A DNA stretch of 64,000 nt, taken from positions 16,433 through 80,432 of the forward strand of contig NZ_BSTC01000023.1 of assembly GCF_030269305.1 (NCBI RefSeq), written 5' to 3'. A program made the position numbers and the translations under genes. The notes beneath the pieces were generated by a model. That model worked only from the letters and a program-made list of their open reading frames with translations. It made no database searches and had not been told where the DNA came from. Source of the DNA: Kineosporia sp. NBRC 101731 (GTDB taxonomy: Bacteria; Actinomycetota; Actinomycetes; Actinomycetales; Kineosporiaceae). Shown here one piece after another: positions 8,055 through 15,865 of the stretch (position 1 is the stretch's first letter; every line of letters starts with the position of its first letter).

Positions 8055-9548
8055 GTGACGACGACGGGAGTGCCAGTGGGTTTCCGGGTCGAGCTTGACC
8101 CGGAGGTGGTGATCAAACCGGACGGAACGGTTTTCGGCGGTTCGCCGGCCCGGCTGTTCCGCCTCAACCCGGCCGGCCAGGAAGCGTTCTCGCAGCTGAG
8201 ATCGGGCGTCGTGGGAAGTCCCGCGGCCTCGGCCCTGGCGCGTCGCTTCGCCGACGCCGGCGTGGTGCATCCCGTGCGCCAGGGACTTCCGGACGACGAC
8301 GGCCGGCGTCCGGGGCGGCAGGGCGTGGTCACGGTGATCGTCCCCGTCCGCGACCGGGCCCCCGAGCTCGACCGCTGCCTGAGCGGTCTGGCCGCGTCGT
8401 CGCAGCAGGCGGTGGCCGAAGTGATCGTGGTGGACGACGCCTCGCTCGACCCGCAGGCCGTCGCCGCGGTGGCCCGCACGCACGGCGCCCGGCTGCTGGT
8501 CCGCACCGTCAACGGTGGCCCGGGCCCGGCCCGCAACCTCGCCCTGGAGTCGGTGAGCACCCCGCTGGTCGCCTTCCTGGACTCGGACTGCCTGCCGTCC
8601 GCCAGCTGGATCGACGACCTGGTGGGGCATTTCGACGACCCTCTGCTGGCCGGGGTGGCTCCCCGGATCGTTGCCGGCGGGCATGCGGGCGACACCCTCG
8701 CCGAGCGCTTCTCGCAGGCCCGGCCGGTGCTCGACCTGGGCGGACTGCCGGCCCGGGTGGCACCGCTCAGCCGGGTGTCCTACCTGCCCACCGCGGCCTT
8801 GATCCTGCGCCGATCCGCGCTCGAGGAGATCGAGGGGCCAACCGGTTTCGACGAGGATCTGCGGTACGGCGAAGACGTGGACCTGGTCTGGCGGCTGCTC
8901 GAGGCCGGCTGGCGGGTGCGGTACGACCCCACCGTGGAGATCGGCCACGAGGAACCGGCCGGGTGGAAGTCACTGCTGCGCAGGCGCTTCGCCTACGGCA
9001 CCTCGGCGGCGAAGCTCGAGGAACGGCATCCGGGCAAGGTGGCGCCGCTGGTGATGGTGGCCGCGCCGGTCTCGACCGTGACGGCGTTGCTGGCCCGGCG
9101 CCCGCTGCTGGCCGCCGCCACGTTCGCGGCCGGCTACGCCGATGCCCACCACGCCCTGACCCAGGCCGGCACCACCAGCGACGACCTGCTCAAGCCCTTG
9201 GCCATCGGCGTGCGCGAGACGTTCTTCGGCATGGGCCGCTGGTCGTCCCAGTTCGCCCTGCCACTCCTGCCCCTGCTGCTCGCGCTCCCCGGCCGTCACC
9301 GCAAGGGCCGCGCGCTCGCGGCGCTGGTCCTGGTGCTGGCCTCCCCGGTCCGCGAATGGCTGAGGCTGCGTCCGGAGGGTATCGACCCGGTGCGCTGGAG
9401 CATCGCCGTGCTGCTCGACGACGCGGCCTACGGCGCGGGGGTCTGGGCCGGCAGCGTCCAGGCCCGCCACCTGCGCGCGGTGCGGCCGAGCTGGAAGTGG
9501 CGCCTGCTGGGATCGGTCACCTCAACCCCCACCCCCAAACCTTCGTGA
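8055..9548 (+). CDS. mftF: MftF, mycofactocin glycosyltransferase
   Basis: This 497-residue enzyme starts at GTG 8055. TAGAGT at 8042-8047 overlaps the mftE stop, so an internal leaderless start is possible. A 90-residue N-terminal mycofactocin-specific domain (VELDPEVVIKPDGTVFGG) precedes a GT2 catalytic domain: VTVIVPVRDR, VIVVDDAS, then the DxD-like AFLDSDCLPS and the YGEDVDLVWRLLEAG acceptor loop. Two or three membrane-associated hydrophobic segments follow (FALPLLPLLLALPG). MftF adds beta-1,4-linked glucose units to premycofactocin. The stop codon lies inside the start of a large inverted repeat. Confidence 0.95.
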   Translation: MTTTGVPVGFRVELDPEVVIKPDGTVFGGSPARLFRLNPAGQEAFSQLRSGVVGSPAASALARRFADAGVVHPVRQGLPDDDGRRPGRQGVVTVIVPVRDRAPELDRCLSGLAASSQQAVAEVIVVDDASLDPQAVAAVARTHGARLLVRTVNGGPGPARNLALESVSTPLVAFLDSDCLPSASWIDDLVGHFDDPLLAGVAPRIVAGGHAGDTLAERFSQARPVLDLGGLPARVAPLSRVSYLPTAALILRRSALEEIEGPTGFDEDLRYGEDVDLVWRLLEAGWRVRYDPTVEIGHEEPAGWKSLLRRRFAYGTSAAKLEERHPGKVAPLVMVAAPVSTVTALLARRPLLAAATFAAGYADAHHALTQAGTTSDDLLKPLAIGVRETFFGMGRWSSQFALPLLPLLLALPGRHRKGRALAALVLVLASPVREWLRLRPEGIDPVRWSIAVLLDDAAYGAGVWAGSVQARHLRAVRPSWKWRLLGSVTSTPTPKPS

Positions 9549-9655
9549 TCATGCAAAACCTCCCCAGCGTTCTAGAACTCTGAAGGCGACAGTTCTAGAA
9601 CTCCGGGGAGTGGGGGCACCTCCCGGCCGAAGGCTGGGGGATTTGCATGATCACG
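9544..9655. repeat. Nested inverted repeat (cruciform) between mftF and TPR operon
   Basis: The outer arms CGTGATCATGCAAA (9544-9557) and TTTGCATGATCACG are perfect complements at the two ends. Next come CCCCAGC / GCTGGGG arms. Inside sit two copies of the palindrome GTTCTAGAAC (near 9569-9579 and 9591-9601), each able to fold alone or with the other. The element overlaps the mftF stop. It probably ends both convergent transcripts and looks like a REP or MITE-type unit. Confidence 0.75.
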
Positions 9656-9698
9656 GCGAAGATCTTGGTTTGTTGATCTCACGCACACGGTCTGGGGG

Positions 9699-12251
9699 TC
9701 AGCTGAGCTCTTCGGCCCGGTCGCGGACCTGCTTGGCCTCGTGGTGGCGGCCGAGCTTCTCGTAGACGTCACCGGCGGCGTTGAGCACCTGGCCGAGGAC
9801 GTCGGGGTGGTCGGCCAGGATCTCGATCGCCTGCTCCATCAGGGGCAGGGACTCGGCGGGGCGGTCGTGGTTGAACAGGACCCCGGCGGCCAGCATCAGC
9901 GCGCGCCCGCCCGGGACTTCCTCCTCGATCGTGATGAACTCCTGCGCGGCCTGTTTCGCGACCCGCACGGCCTCGTCCGGGTGTTCCCCGGCGATCGCCC
10001 GGGCCAGGGAGTCGAGCAGGTCGGCGTGCTCGAACGCGGCGGCCGGGTGGTCGTCGGCGGCGGCCTGGGCGGCGCGTTCGACCGCCTCCCGCAGCACCTC
10101 GGCGGCCCGGTCGTCCTCGTCGGCGAGACTCAGTGACCGGCCGTGCATGTGCATGGCCCGCACGAGCCACATCGGGTCGTCCTCCTCGAGGTGGCGGGCC
10201 GACTCGACCGCACCGGCCATCACCGCGATGCCGTCCTCGTCACCGGCGTCGGTCATCAGCTCGCCCAGCGCCAGCGCCGCCCGGGTGGCCAGCAGCCAGT
10301 CCTCGTCCTGGGAGGCCAGGGCGACCGCGTCGCGGTAGGCCTCCAGTGCGTCCTGGTACTCCTGCATCGCCACGCAGCCCTGGCCGATGCGGCGCAGGGT
10401 CTCGGCCCGCTCGGAGTCGGGGGCGCCGGTCGCGATCTGGCGGCGCAGCACCTCGCGGGCCTCTTCCACGCCCTCCTCGGCGCGGCCCAGGGCCTGCAGC
10501 AGGGAGCCGAGTTCCAGCCGGGCGCTGAGCTCCTGCGGCAGCTCGGCCAGCGCGGCCTCGCGGATCGCGATCCGCCAGCGCTCGATGGCCAGGTCGGCCT
10601 TGGACGCGTCCTGGGCCAGATGGGCGCCGAGAATCGCGGTGGTCGAGGCCCATTCGCGGGCACCCAGGCGCAGGCCGATGGCCAGGCTGGCATCGGCGGC
10701 GGCCAGGCCGGCGTCGAACTGGTCGTCGGCCCCCAGCAGCTGGGCCTTGGTGCGCAGCAGCGCCGCGCGCCGGCCGCGACCGCGGCCCTTCTCCAGGTCG
10801 GGGTCGGTGAGCGCGGTCTCGGTCAGGGCCAGGGCGGCGTCCAGACCTTCGTTGCCGGCCACCTCGAAGATGCTCGCGAGAATCTCGTCGCTCTCGCCCG
10901 CAGCCTCCAGACGCGCCTTCAGCCCGGCGATCTCGGCGATCTGGGCGGCTGTCAGCGGCTCCCCGCCGGGGGCGTCGCCGAGCGACTCGACAGCGGTCAG
11001 CACCTGGCGGGCCTGGCCGCGCTCGTCCATCGACAGGAGGTCGGAGACCAGGATCAGGCGCCCGTCCAGGTCGTCCGGCAGCGCGGCGGGCGCGGCGTCG
11101 GTGCTGACCCGGGTGGCGCCGATCGGCAGGTCGTACGACGTTCCGGCGAGCTCGTCGTCGGCGGCCAGGCGGGACTCGTACCAGCCGTTGCCGTTGCGTT
11201 CGTCGAACTGCGCGCCGAGGGCGGCGGCCGCCTGACGGGCCGCGTCTTTCAGATCGGTCACGGTCCAGGGCCCGTCGTGCTCCCCGAGGATCGGGACCAA
11301 CTGGGCGTCGGAGGCGGCCGCGACGGTCTGGGCGCCGGCCCCCGCGCGCTGCGCCGCACCGAGCAGGACCGAGGCCGCGGACAGCGCGTCGAAGTGGGCC
11401 TGGGCGTTCAGCCCGTCATGCACCAGCCAGTTCAGGTGCCGTTCGAGGATCTCCAGGCCGCGGGCCTCGTTGCCGGTGACGGCGCAGAACCGCAGGTGCT
11501 GGGCGATCATCGTGAGGTGGTCGGCGTTGGTGCGGGCCATCCGGTAGCCGCGCAGATGCATCTGCCGGGCCTCGTCCAGCCGGCCCGCGCGCAGCGCCGG
11601 CAGCAGGGCCTGGGCGATCGTGTTCTCCGGCTCGTCGCCGCAGGTCATGCCCTGCTCGAGGATCTCGTCGGCGAGCGCCAGCCCGTCCGCGTCCTTGCCG
11701 ATGGCGTAGTGGTACTCCGCCTCCTCGGCCCGCACGCAGGTCTCGCAGTGGCTGTAGTTGTCGCGGGGGGTGCGCTTCAGCTCGCCGAGCCAGGTGCCGG
11801 CCTCGTCGAGACGGCCCTGCCCGACGGCAGCCTGGAAACGGGCCTGCAGCACGCCGGAGAGACCGACGCCCTCCTTCAGGTACTGCTGCTGCATGGCCTC
11901 GATCGCCGAGTCCACGTCGGCGATCGAGAACAGCGGGCTGCCCATCAGCGAGCTGACCACGTGTTTGTGGTACCAGAGCAGGTCGAAACCGCCGACCTGC
12001 AGGGGGAACTTCTCCGGGTCGGCGGCGTTGCGGCCCACGCACCAGGCGAACGCCGACAGCTGCGCGTCGGTGTCGCCGAGCATGCTCGCCGAGGGAAGGA
12101 GCCGCAGCCGGGCGGTATAGCCCTGCTCGTCCAGCCCGTGTTCGTCGGCCAGCGCGATCGCCTCGTCGATCAGGGCGCGCTCGGCCGGCCCGAAGGGCGT
12201 GACGTCGATCTCCTCGAAGAGGGTCTCGATGCGGTCCTCGACGCTGTCCAT
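9699..12251 (-). CDS. Large TPR-repeat protein, last gene of HSP90-TPR operon
   Basis: This 850-residue protein starts at ATG 12251 after an AAGGAG site. The whole chain is alpha-helical with Ala/Leu-rich 34-residue repeats, for example ALEAYRDAVALASQ and YEKLGRHHEAKQVRDRA near the end, typical of tetratricopeptide repeats. Residues 15-340 form a block shared with the next upstream gene product, including a CxxC (C169, C172) in NYSHCETC and the phrase QHLRFCAVTGNEARGLEILE. There is no signal or membrane segment. TPR arrays often dock to HSP90 C-termini. It is the fourth gene of the operon beginning at 17794. Client and function are unknown. Confidence 0.85.
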   Translation of the reverse strand: MDSVEDRIETLFEEIDVTPFGPAERALIDEAIALADEHGLDEQGYTARLRLLPSASMLGDTDAQLSAFAWCVGRNAADPEKFPLQVGGFDLLWYHKHVVSSLMGSPLFSIADVDSAIEAMQQQYLKEGVGLSGVLQARFQAAVGQGRLDEAGTWLGELKRTPRDNYSHCETCVRAEEAEYHYAIGKDADGLALADEILEQGMTCGDEPENTIAQALLPALRAGRLDEARQMHLRGYRMARTNADHLTMIAQHLRFCAVTGNEARGLEILERHLNWLVHDGLNAQAHFDALSAASVLLGAAQRAGAGAQTVAAASDAQLVPILGEHDGPWTVTDLKDAARQAAAALGAQFDERNGNGWYESRLAADDELAGTSYDLPIGATRVSTDAAPAALPDDLDGRLILVSDLLSMDERGQARQVLTAVESLGDAPGGEPLTAAQIAEIAGLKARLEAAGESDEILASIFEVAGNEGLDAALALTETALTDPDLEKGRGRGRRAALLRTKAQLLGADDQFDAGLAAADASLAIGLRLGAREWASTTAILGAHLAQDASKADLAIERWRIAIREAALAELPQELSARLELGSLLQALGRAEEGVEEAREVLRRQIATGAPDSERAETLRRIGQGCVAMQEYQDALEAYRDAVALASQDEDWLLATRAALALGELMTDAGDEDGIAVMAGAVESARHLEEDDPMWLVRAMHMHGRSLSLADEDDRAAEVLREAVERAAQAAADDHPAAAFEHADLLDSLARAIAGEHPDEAVRVAKQAAQEFITIEEEVPGGRALMLAAGVLFNHDRPAESLPLMEQAIEILADHPDVLGQVLNAAGDVYEKLGRHHEAKQVRDRAEELS

Positions 12252-12302
12252 TTCCCTGGAAACTCCTTGACTGTGAAGGTGACGGTGGGTGCTCGGCCGG
12301 TA

Positions 12303-14627
12303 TCAGCCGAGGTCGTCGATGAATTGCAGGTCGCCGAAGTGATCCTGCCTTACCCGCCCGACCCGGGCCGCAGCCGCCCGGGCGGCGGCCGGTCGTTCGA
12401 GCCTGTCGTACACCGAGACCAGGCTGATCAGGCACTCCAGCAGCACTTGCGGCCGGTCGTCGAGCAGCGGCTCGGCCTCCAGCAGCAGGGGCAGGGCCTG
12501 AGCGGGGCGGGCGGCGCCGTCGAGCAGGTGGGCGGCCAGCAGCAGGGAGCGCCCGGCCTGCCCGGCGGCCTGCACGGCGAGGAAGGCCGAGGCGGCCTCA
12601 CGGGCCAGCCCGACTGCCTCGTCCACCCGCTCCGGCCCGGCGTCGCCGACCGTGCGGGCCAGGGAGTCGAGGATCTCGGCGTGCTCGTGGACCACGGCCG
12701 GGTCGAGGGTGGCGAACGGGTCGGATGCCTCGCGCAGGGCCTCGCGCAGGACCATCTCGGCCTGTTCGACCCCGGCGATCTGGGCCAGGGCCTGGCCCAG
12801 CAGGTGTTCGGCCCGCACCAGGGTGAGGGGGTTGCCGCGGGTCTGCCGCGCCGATTCCACCACGCCGGCCAGCACGTTCAGTGAGTCCTGGTCGCGCCGG
12901 GCGAAGAGCAGCTCGCCCAGGGCCAGGCCGTAGCGGGTGGTCGCGGCCCAGTCGCCGGCGGTGGAGGCGAGGGCGACCGCGTCGCGGTAGCTGTCGCGGG
13001 CCCCTTCCCGGTCGGCCGGGTCGGACTGGGCGGCCAGGGCCTGACCGAGCAGGAAGTAGGCCTCGGCCAGCTCACCGGCCGGGGCCCCGGCGGCCCGCAG
13101 CAGCGCCAGGGCCTCCTCGATCTCCACCGTGCCCTCGTCCGCCTCGCCGGCGCGGCACAGGGCGGCTCCCAGTTCGAGCCGGAAGGCACTCTCGCCCGGC
13201 AGTTCTCCGGCGGCGGCCTCGCGCACGGCGGTGCGGCAGTATTCGACCGCCGCGTCGTTGTCGCCCAGGGTGGTGGCCGTCAGCGCCGCCAGGCGCGCGG
13301 TGGTGACGGACTGGTCGCGGTCACCGAGGGCGAGGCTGATCTGCAGGGCCTCGGCGGCGCAGGCCAGGGCCAGCACCGGCTCGTCCGAGGCCAGGCGCTC
13401 GGCCTCCGACTTCAGGTGAGCCGCGCGCGTCCGCAATTCGGTCTCCTCGCCCACCGGGGGCCCCGCGCTGACCTGGGGGGCGGACCGGGTGGCCAGGGGC
13501 ACGTCGTAGTAGCTGTTCAGCAGGTCCAGGTCGCGCGCGAGCATCCGGGTCTGGAAGTCGTTGCCGTTGCGGGCGTCGAACTGCGCCGCCAGCCGCCCTG
13601 CCCGATCCCGCACGGTGACCGTGAGATCGCGCACGGTCCAGCCGGTTTCGCGTTCGCCGAGAATGCGGGTGAGGCCGATGGCCGACGCGGTGCGCACGAT
13701 CTGGTCGCCGGCGCCGGCCCGTACGGCGGCGGCCAGCAGGACCCCGGCCGCCGAGAGCACGTCCAGGTGGCCCCGTGCGTTCAGGCCGTCGTGGGTCAGC
13801 CAGCGCAGGTGCTGCTCGAGGATCTCCAGGCCGCGGGCCTCGTTACCGGTGACGGCACAGAACCGCAGGTGCTGGGCGATCATCCGGAGGTTGTCCGGGT
13901 TGGAACGGGCTTCCCGGTAGCCGCGCAGGTGAGCCCGGCGGGCGTCGTTCAGGCGCCCGGCGCGCAGCATCGGCAGCAACGCGTTCGCCAGGGTGTTGGC
14001 CGGTTCGCTGGCGCAGACCAGGTCGCGGGTGAGGATCTCGTCGGCCAGCCGCAGCCCGGCCTCGTCGTGGCCGCACGCGTAGCGGAACTCGGCCTCCTCG
14101 GCCCGGGAACAGGCCTCGCAGTGGCTGTACGCGTCGCGCGGGGTGCGCCGCAGGTCGGCCAGCAACTCGCCCGCCCGTTCCAGACGGCCCTGCCCGGTCG
14201 CGGCCTGGAACCGGGCCTGCCAGACCGCGGAGAGCCCCACGCCCGCCAGACGGTAGGCGGACTCCATCGCCTCGATCGCGAAGTTCACGTCGGCGCGGGA
14301 GAACAGCGGGCTGCCCATCAGGGCCCCGACCACGTGCTTGTGGAACCAGAGCAGGTCGAACTCGCCGACCCGCAGCGGGAACCGCTGCGGGTCGGCCTGG
14401 TGCCGGCCCACGCACCAGGCGAACGCCGACAGCTGCGCGTCGGTGTCACCGGTGCGGTTGGCCGACGCCAGCAGGCGCAGCCGGGCGGCGTACCCCAGCT
14501 CGTCCAGCGTGTACTCGTCGGCCAGCGCGATCGCCGCATCGATCAGGACCCGCTCGGCGGGGCCGGACGGGGCGGAGTCGATCTCTGAGAGCAGATCCGC
14601 GATCTGCTCCGGCAAACCCCTGTCCAT
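12303..14627 (-). CDS. TPR-repeat protein, third gene of HSP90-TPR operon
   Basis: This 774-residue protein starts at ATG 14627 with a GGGAG site upstream; the frame stays open further back but without a better start. It is a close paralogue of the gene at 9699-12251. They share the N-terminal block (AERVLIDAAIALADE, LSAFAWCVGRHQADP, YSHCEAC with CxxC) and the repeat region (TPRs with ALAAQSDPADREGARDSY). The C-terminus ends with QDHFGDLQFIDDLG. The two genes probably arose by tandem duplication and then diverged. A role as scaffold or co-chaperone for the operon's HSP90 is inference. Confidence 0.83.
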   Translation of the reverse strand: MDRGLPEQIADLLSEIDSAPSGPAERVLIDAAIALADEYTLDELGYAARLRLLASANRTGDTDAQLSAFAWCVGRHQADPQRFPLRVGEFDLLWFHKHVVGALMGSPLFSRADVNFAIEAMESAYRLAGVGLSAVWQARFQAATGQGRLERAGELLADLRRTPRDAYSHCEACSRAEEAEFRYACGHDEAGLRLADEILTRDLVCASEPANTLANALLPMLRAGRLNDARRAHLRGYREARSNPDNLRMIAQHLRFCAVTGNEARGLEILEQHLRWLTHDGLNARGHLDVLSAAGVLLAAAVRAGAGDQIVRTASAIGLTRILGERETGWTVRDLTVTVRDRAGRLAAQFDARNGNDFQTRMLARDLDLLNSYYDVPLATRSAPQVSAGPPVGEETELRTRAAHLKSEAERLASDEPVLALACAAEALQISLALGDRDQSVTTARLAALTATTLGDNDAAVEYCRTAVREAAAGELPGESAFRLELGAALCRAGEADEGTVEIEEALALLRAAGAPAGELAEAYFLLGQALAAQSDPADREGARDSYRDAVALASTAGDWAATTRYGLALGELLFARRDQDSLNVLAGVVESARQTRGNPLTLVRAEHLLGQALAQIAGVEQAEMVLREALREASDPFATLDPAVVHEHAEILDSLARTVGDAGPERVDEAVGLAREAASAFLAVQAAGQAGRSLLLAAHLLDGAARPAQALPLLLEAEPLLDDRPQVLLECLISLVSVYDRLERPAAARAAAARVGRVRQDHFGDLQFIDDLG

Positions 14628-14683
14628 GCCCGTGCCGCTCCCGGTGAGTTCGTCGTCGTCGTCGAAGAAGAGAGCCTGGCCTG

Positions 14684-14713
14684 TCTGGCGTGGTCTGGCG
14701 TGGTCTGGCGTGG
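14684..14713. repeat. Three direct 10-bp repeats in TPR operon spacer
   Basis: TCTGGCGTGG is repeated three times in a row at 14684-14713, in the 92-base spacer between the second and third genes of the TPR operon. It keeps an open frame and may be a replication-slippage product. No function is apparent. Confidence 0.7.
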
Positions 14714-14719
14714 TGCGTG

Positions 14720-15862
14720 TTACTCGCTCTTCGGCTTCTCCGCTTCCTTGAACCCGCGCATCTGCTCCGACAATTCCTCGGCCGCCTTCGCGTCTTCGGT
14801 GCGGCCCAGCTGGGCGTAGGTCGCGGCCAGGATGTCGAGGCAGCCCACCAGGTGCTCGGGCTCGGCGGACAGTACCGCGGTGGCCCGTTCCAGGAGCGGC
14901 ACGGCCTCGGCCGGGCGGTCGGCGGAGGTCAGCAGCCGCGCACCCAGGGTGAGCGAACGGCCGGCGTCGACCTTGCCGCCGATGTTGGAGTACGTGTCGG
15001 CGGAGTTCTGTGCGCACTCCACCGCCTCGTCCAGCCGCTCCGGCCAGGCACCGCTGATCAGCACGGCCAGCCCGTGCAGCACCGCGGCGCGGGCGGCGCT
15101 GACGGCAGCGTGCTCGGACGCCGGCGGGGTGGAGGACAGCTGCAGCGCCTCCTTGAGGGTCTCCTCGGCCCCCTCGACGTCACCGGCCCGGCCGCGGGCC
15201 CGGCCCACGCGGTTCAGCGAGTCGATCAGGCCGAGCAGGTCACCGTGCGGCTGACGGGGCGGCTCGACGATGACGATCGGCTCACCGGCGGCGGCCTCGG
15301 TCAGCGCCAGCCGGTACAGGTCGGCGGCCTCCTGGTAGCGGTGCAACTCCAGGGTGGCCTGCGCGGCGGTGCGCGAGAGCTGCACGCAGAACCCGTGGGC
15401 GCCCAGGTCCAGACCGATACGCAGGGCGTCCTCGGCCGTGTTGAGCATGTCTTCCAGTCGCCCGGCGCCGGCCAGGATCCAGGCCTTGGCCCGCAGCAGC
15501 GCCGCCACCTGGCCCCGGTTCAGGCCCTCGGCGGCCAGCGCATCGTCGACGACCTGGACCACCTTCAGCGGCTCCATGTCGTCGGGCACCGCGACCACGG
15601 GGGTGAGGGCCTCGTCGAGCTCCGGAGGGTTCTCGCGGCGGGCCCGGGCGGCCGCGAGGCGCTCGTTCTGCTCGTCGGTGAAGGTGGCCTTCAGCAACAT
15701 GCGGCGCGTCGCGATCAGGTCGAGCAGCTGCCCGGCCAGACCGAACTCCTCGAGGACGAGGAGGCACTCCACACGGTCGAGAAGGACGTCGGTGTCGATG
15801 GACCGGGGGGACTTACCGGCGGGCGGCCCGTCGGTCCGGTTCTGGCTCTGCGTCGTGTTCAT
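14720..15862 (-). CDS. TPR-repeat protein, second gene of HSP90-TPR operon
   Basis: This 380-residue helical protein starts at ATG 15862, 3 bases after the stop of the HSP90-like gene, so co-translation is likely. It matches the C-terminal half of the two longer TPR proteins (ADRPAEAVPLLERA, DILAATYAQLGRTEDAKAAEE) but lacks their CxxC N-terminal block. The first 90 residues are polar and variable, with VLEEFGLAGQLLDLIATRR as the first clear helix. It may be the minimal TPR partner of the HSP90-like ATPase. No enzyme motif is visible. Confidence 0.83.
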   Translation of the reverse strand: MNTTQSQNRTDGPPAGKSPRSIDTDVLLDRVECLLVLEEFGLAGQLLDLIATRRMLLKATFTDEQNERLAAARARRENPPELDEALTPVVAVPDDMEPLKVVQVVDDALAAEGLNRGQVAALLRAKAWILAGAGRLEDMLNTAEDALRIGLDLGAHGFCVQLSRTAAQATLELHRYQEAADLYRLALTEAAAGEPIVIVEPPRQPHGDLLGLIDSLNRVGRARGRAGDVEGAEETLKEALQLSSTPPASEHAAVSAARAAVLHGLAVLISGAWPERLDEAVECAQNSADTYSNIGGKVDAGRSLTLGARLLTSADRPAEAVPLLERATAVLSAEPEHLVGCLDILAATYAQLGRTEDAKAAEELSEQMRGFKEAEKPKSE

Positions 15863-15865
15863 TGA

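Noticed and set aside
10143..12884. A 913-codon plus-strand frame across the TPR genes
   Set aside because: The opposite strand encodes well-formed TPR repeats with a ribosome site. The plus product is Gly/Arg/Gln-rich without domains.
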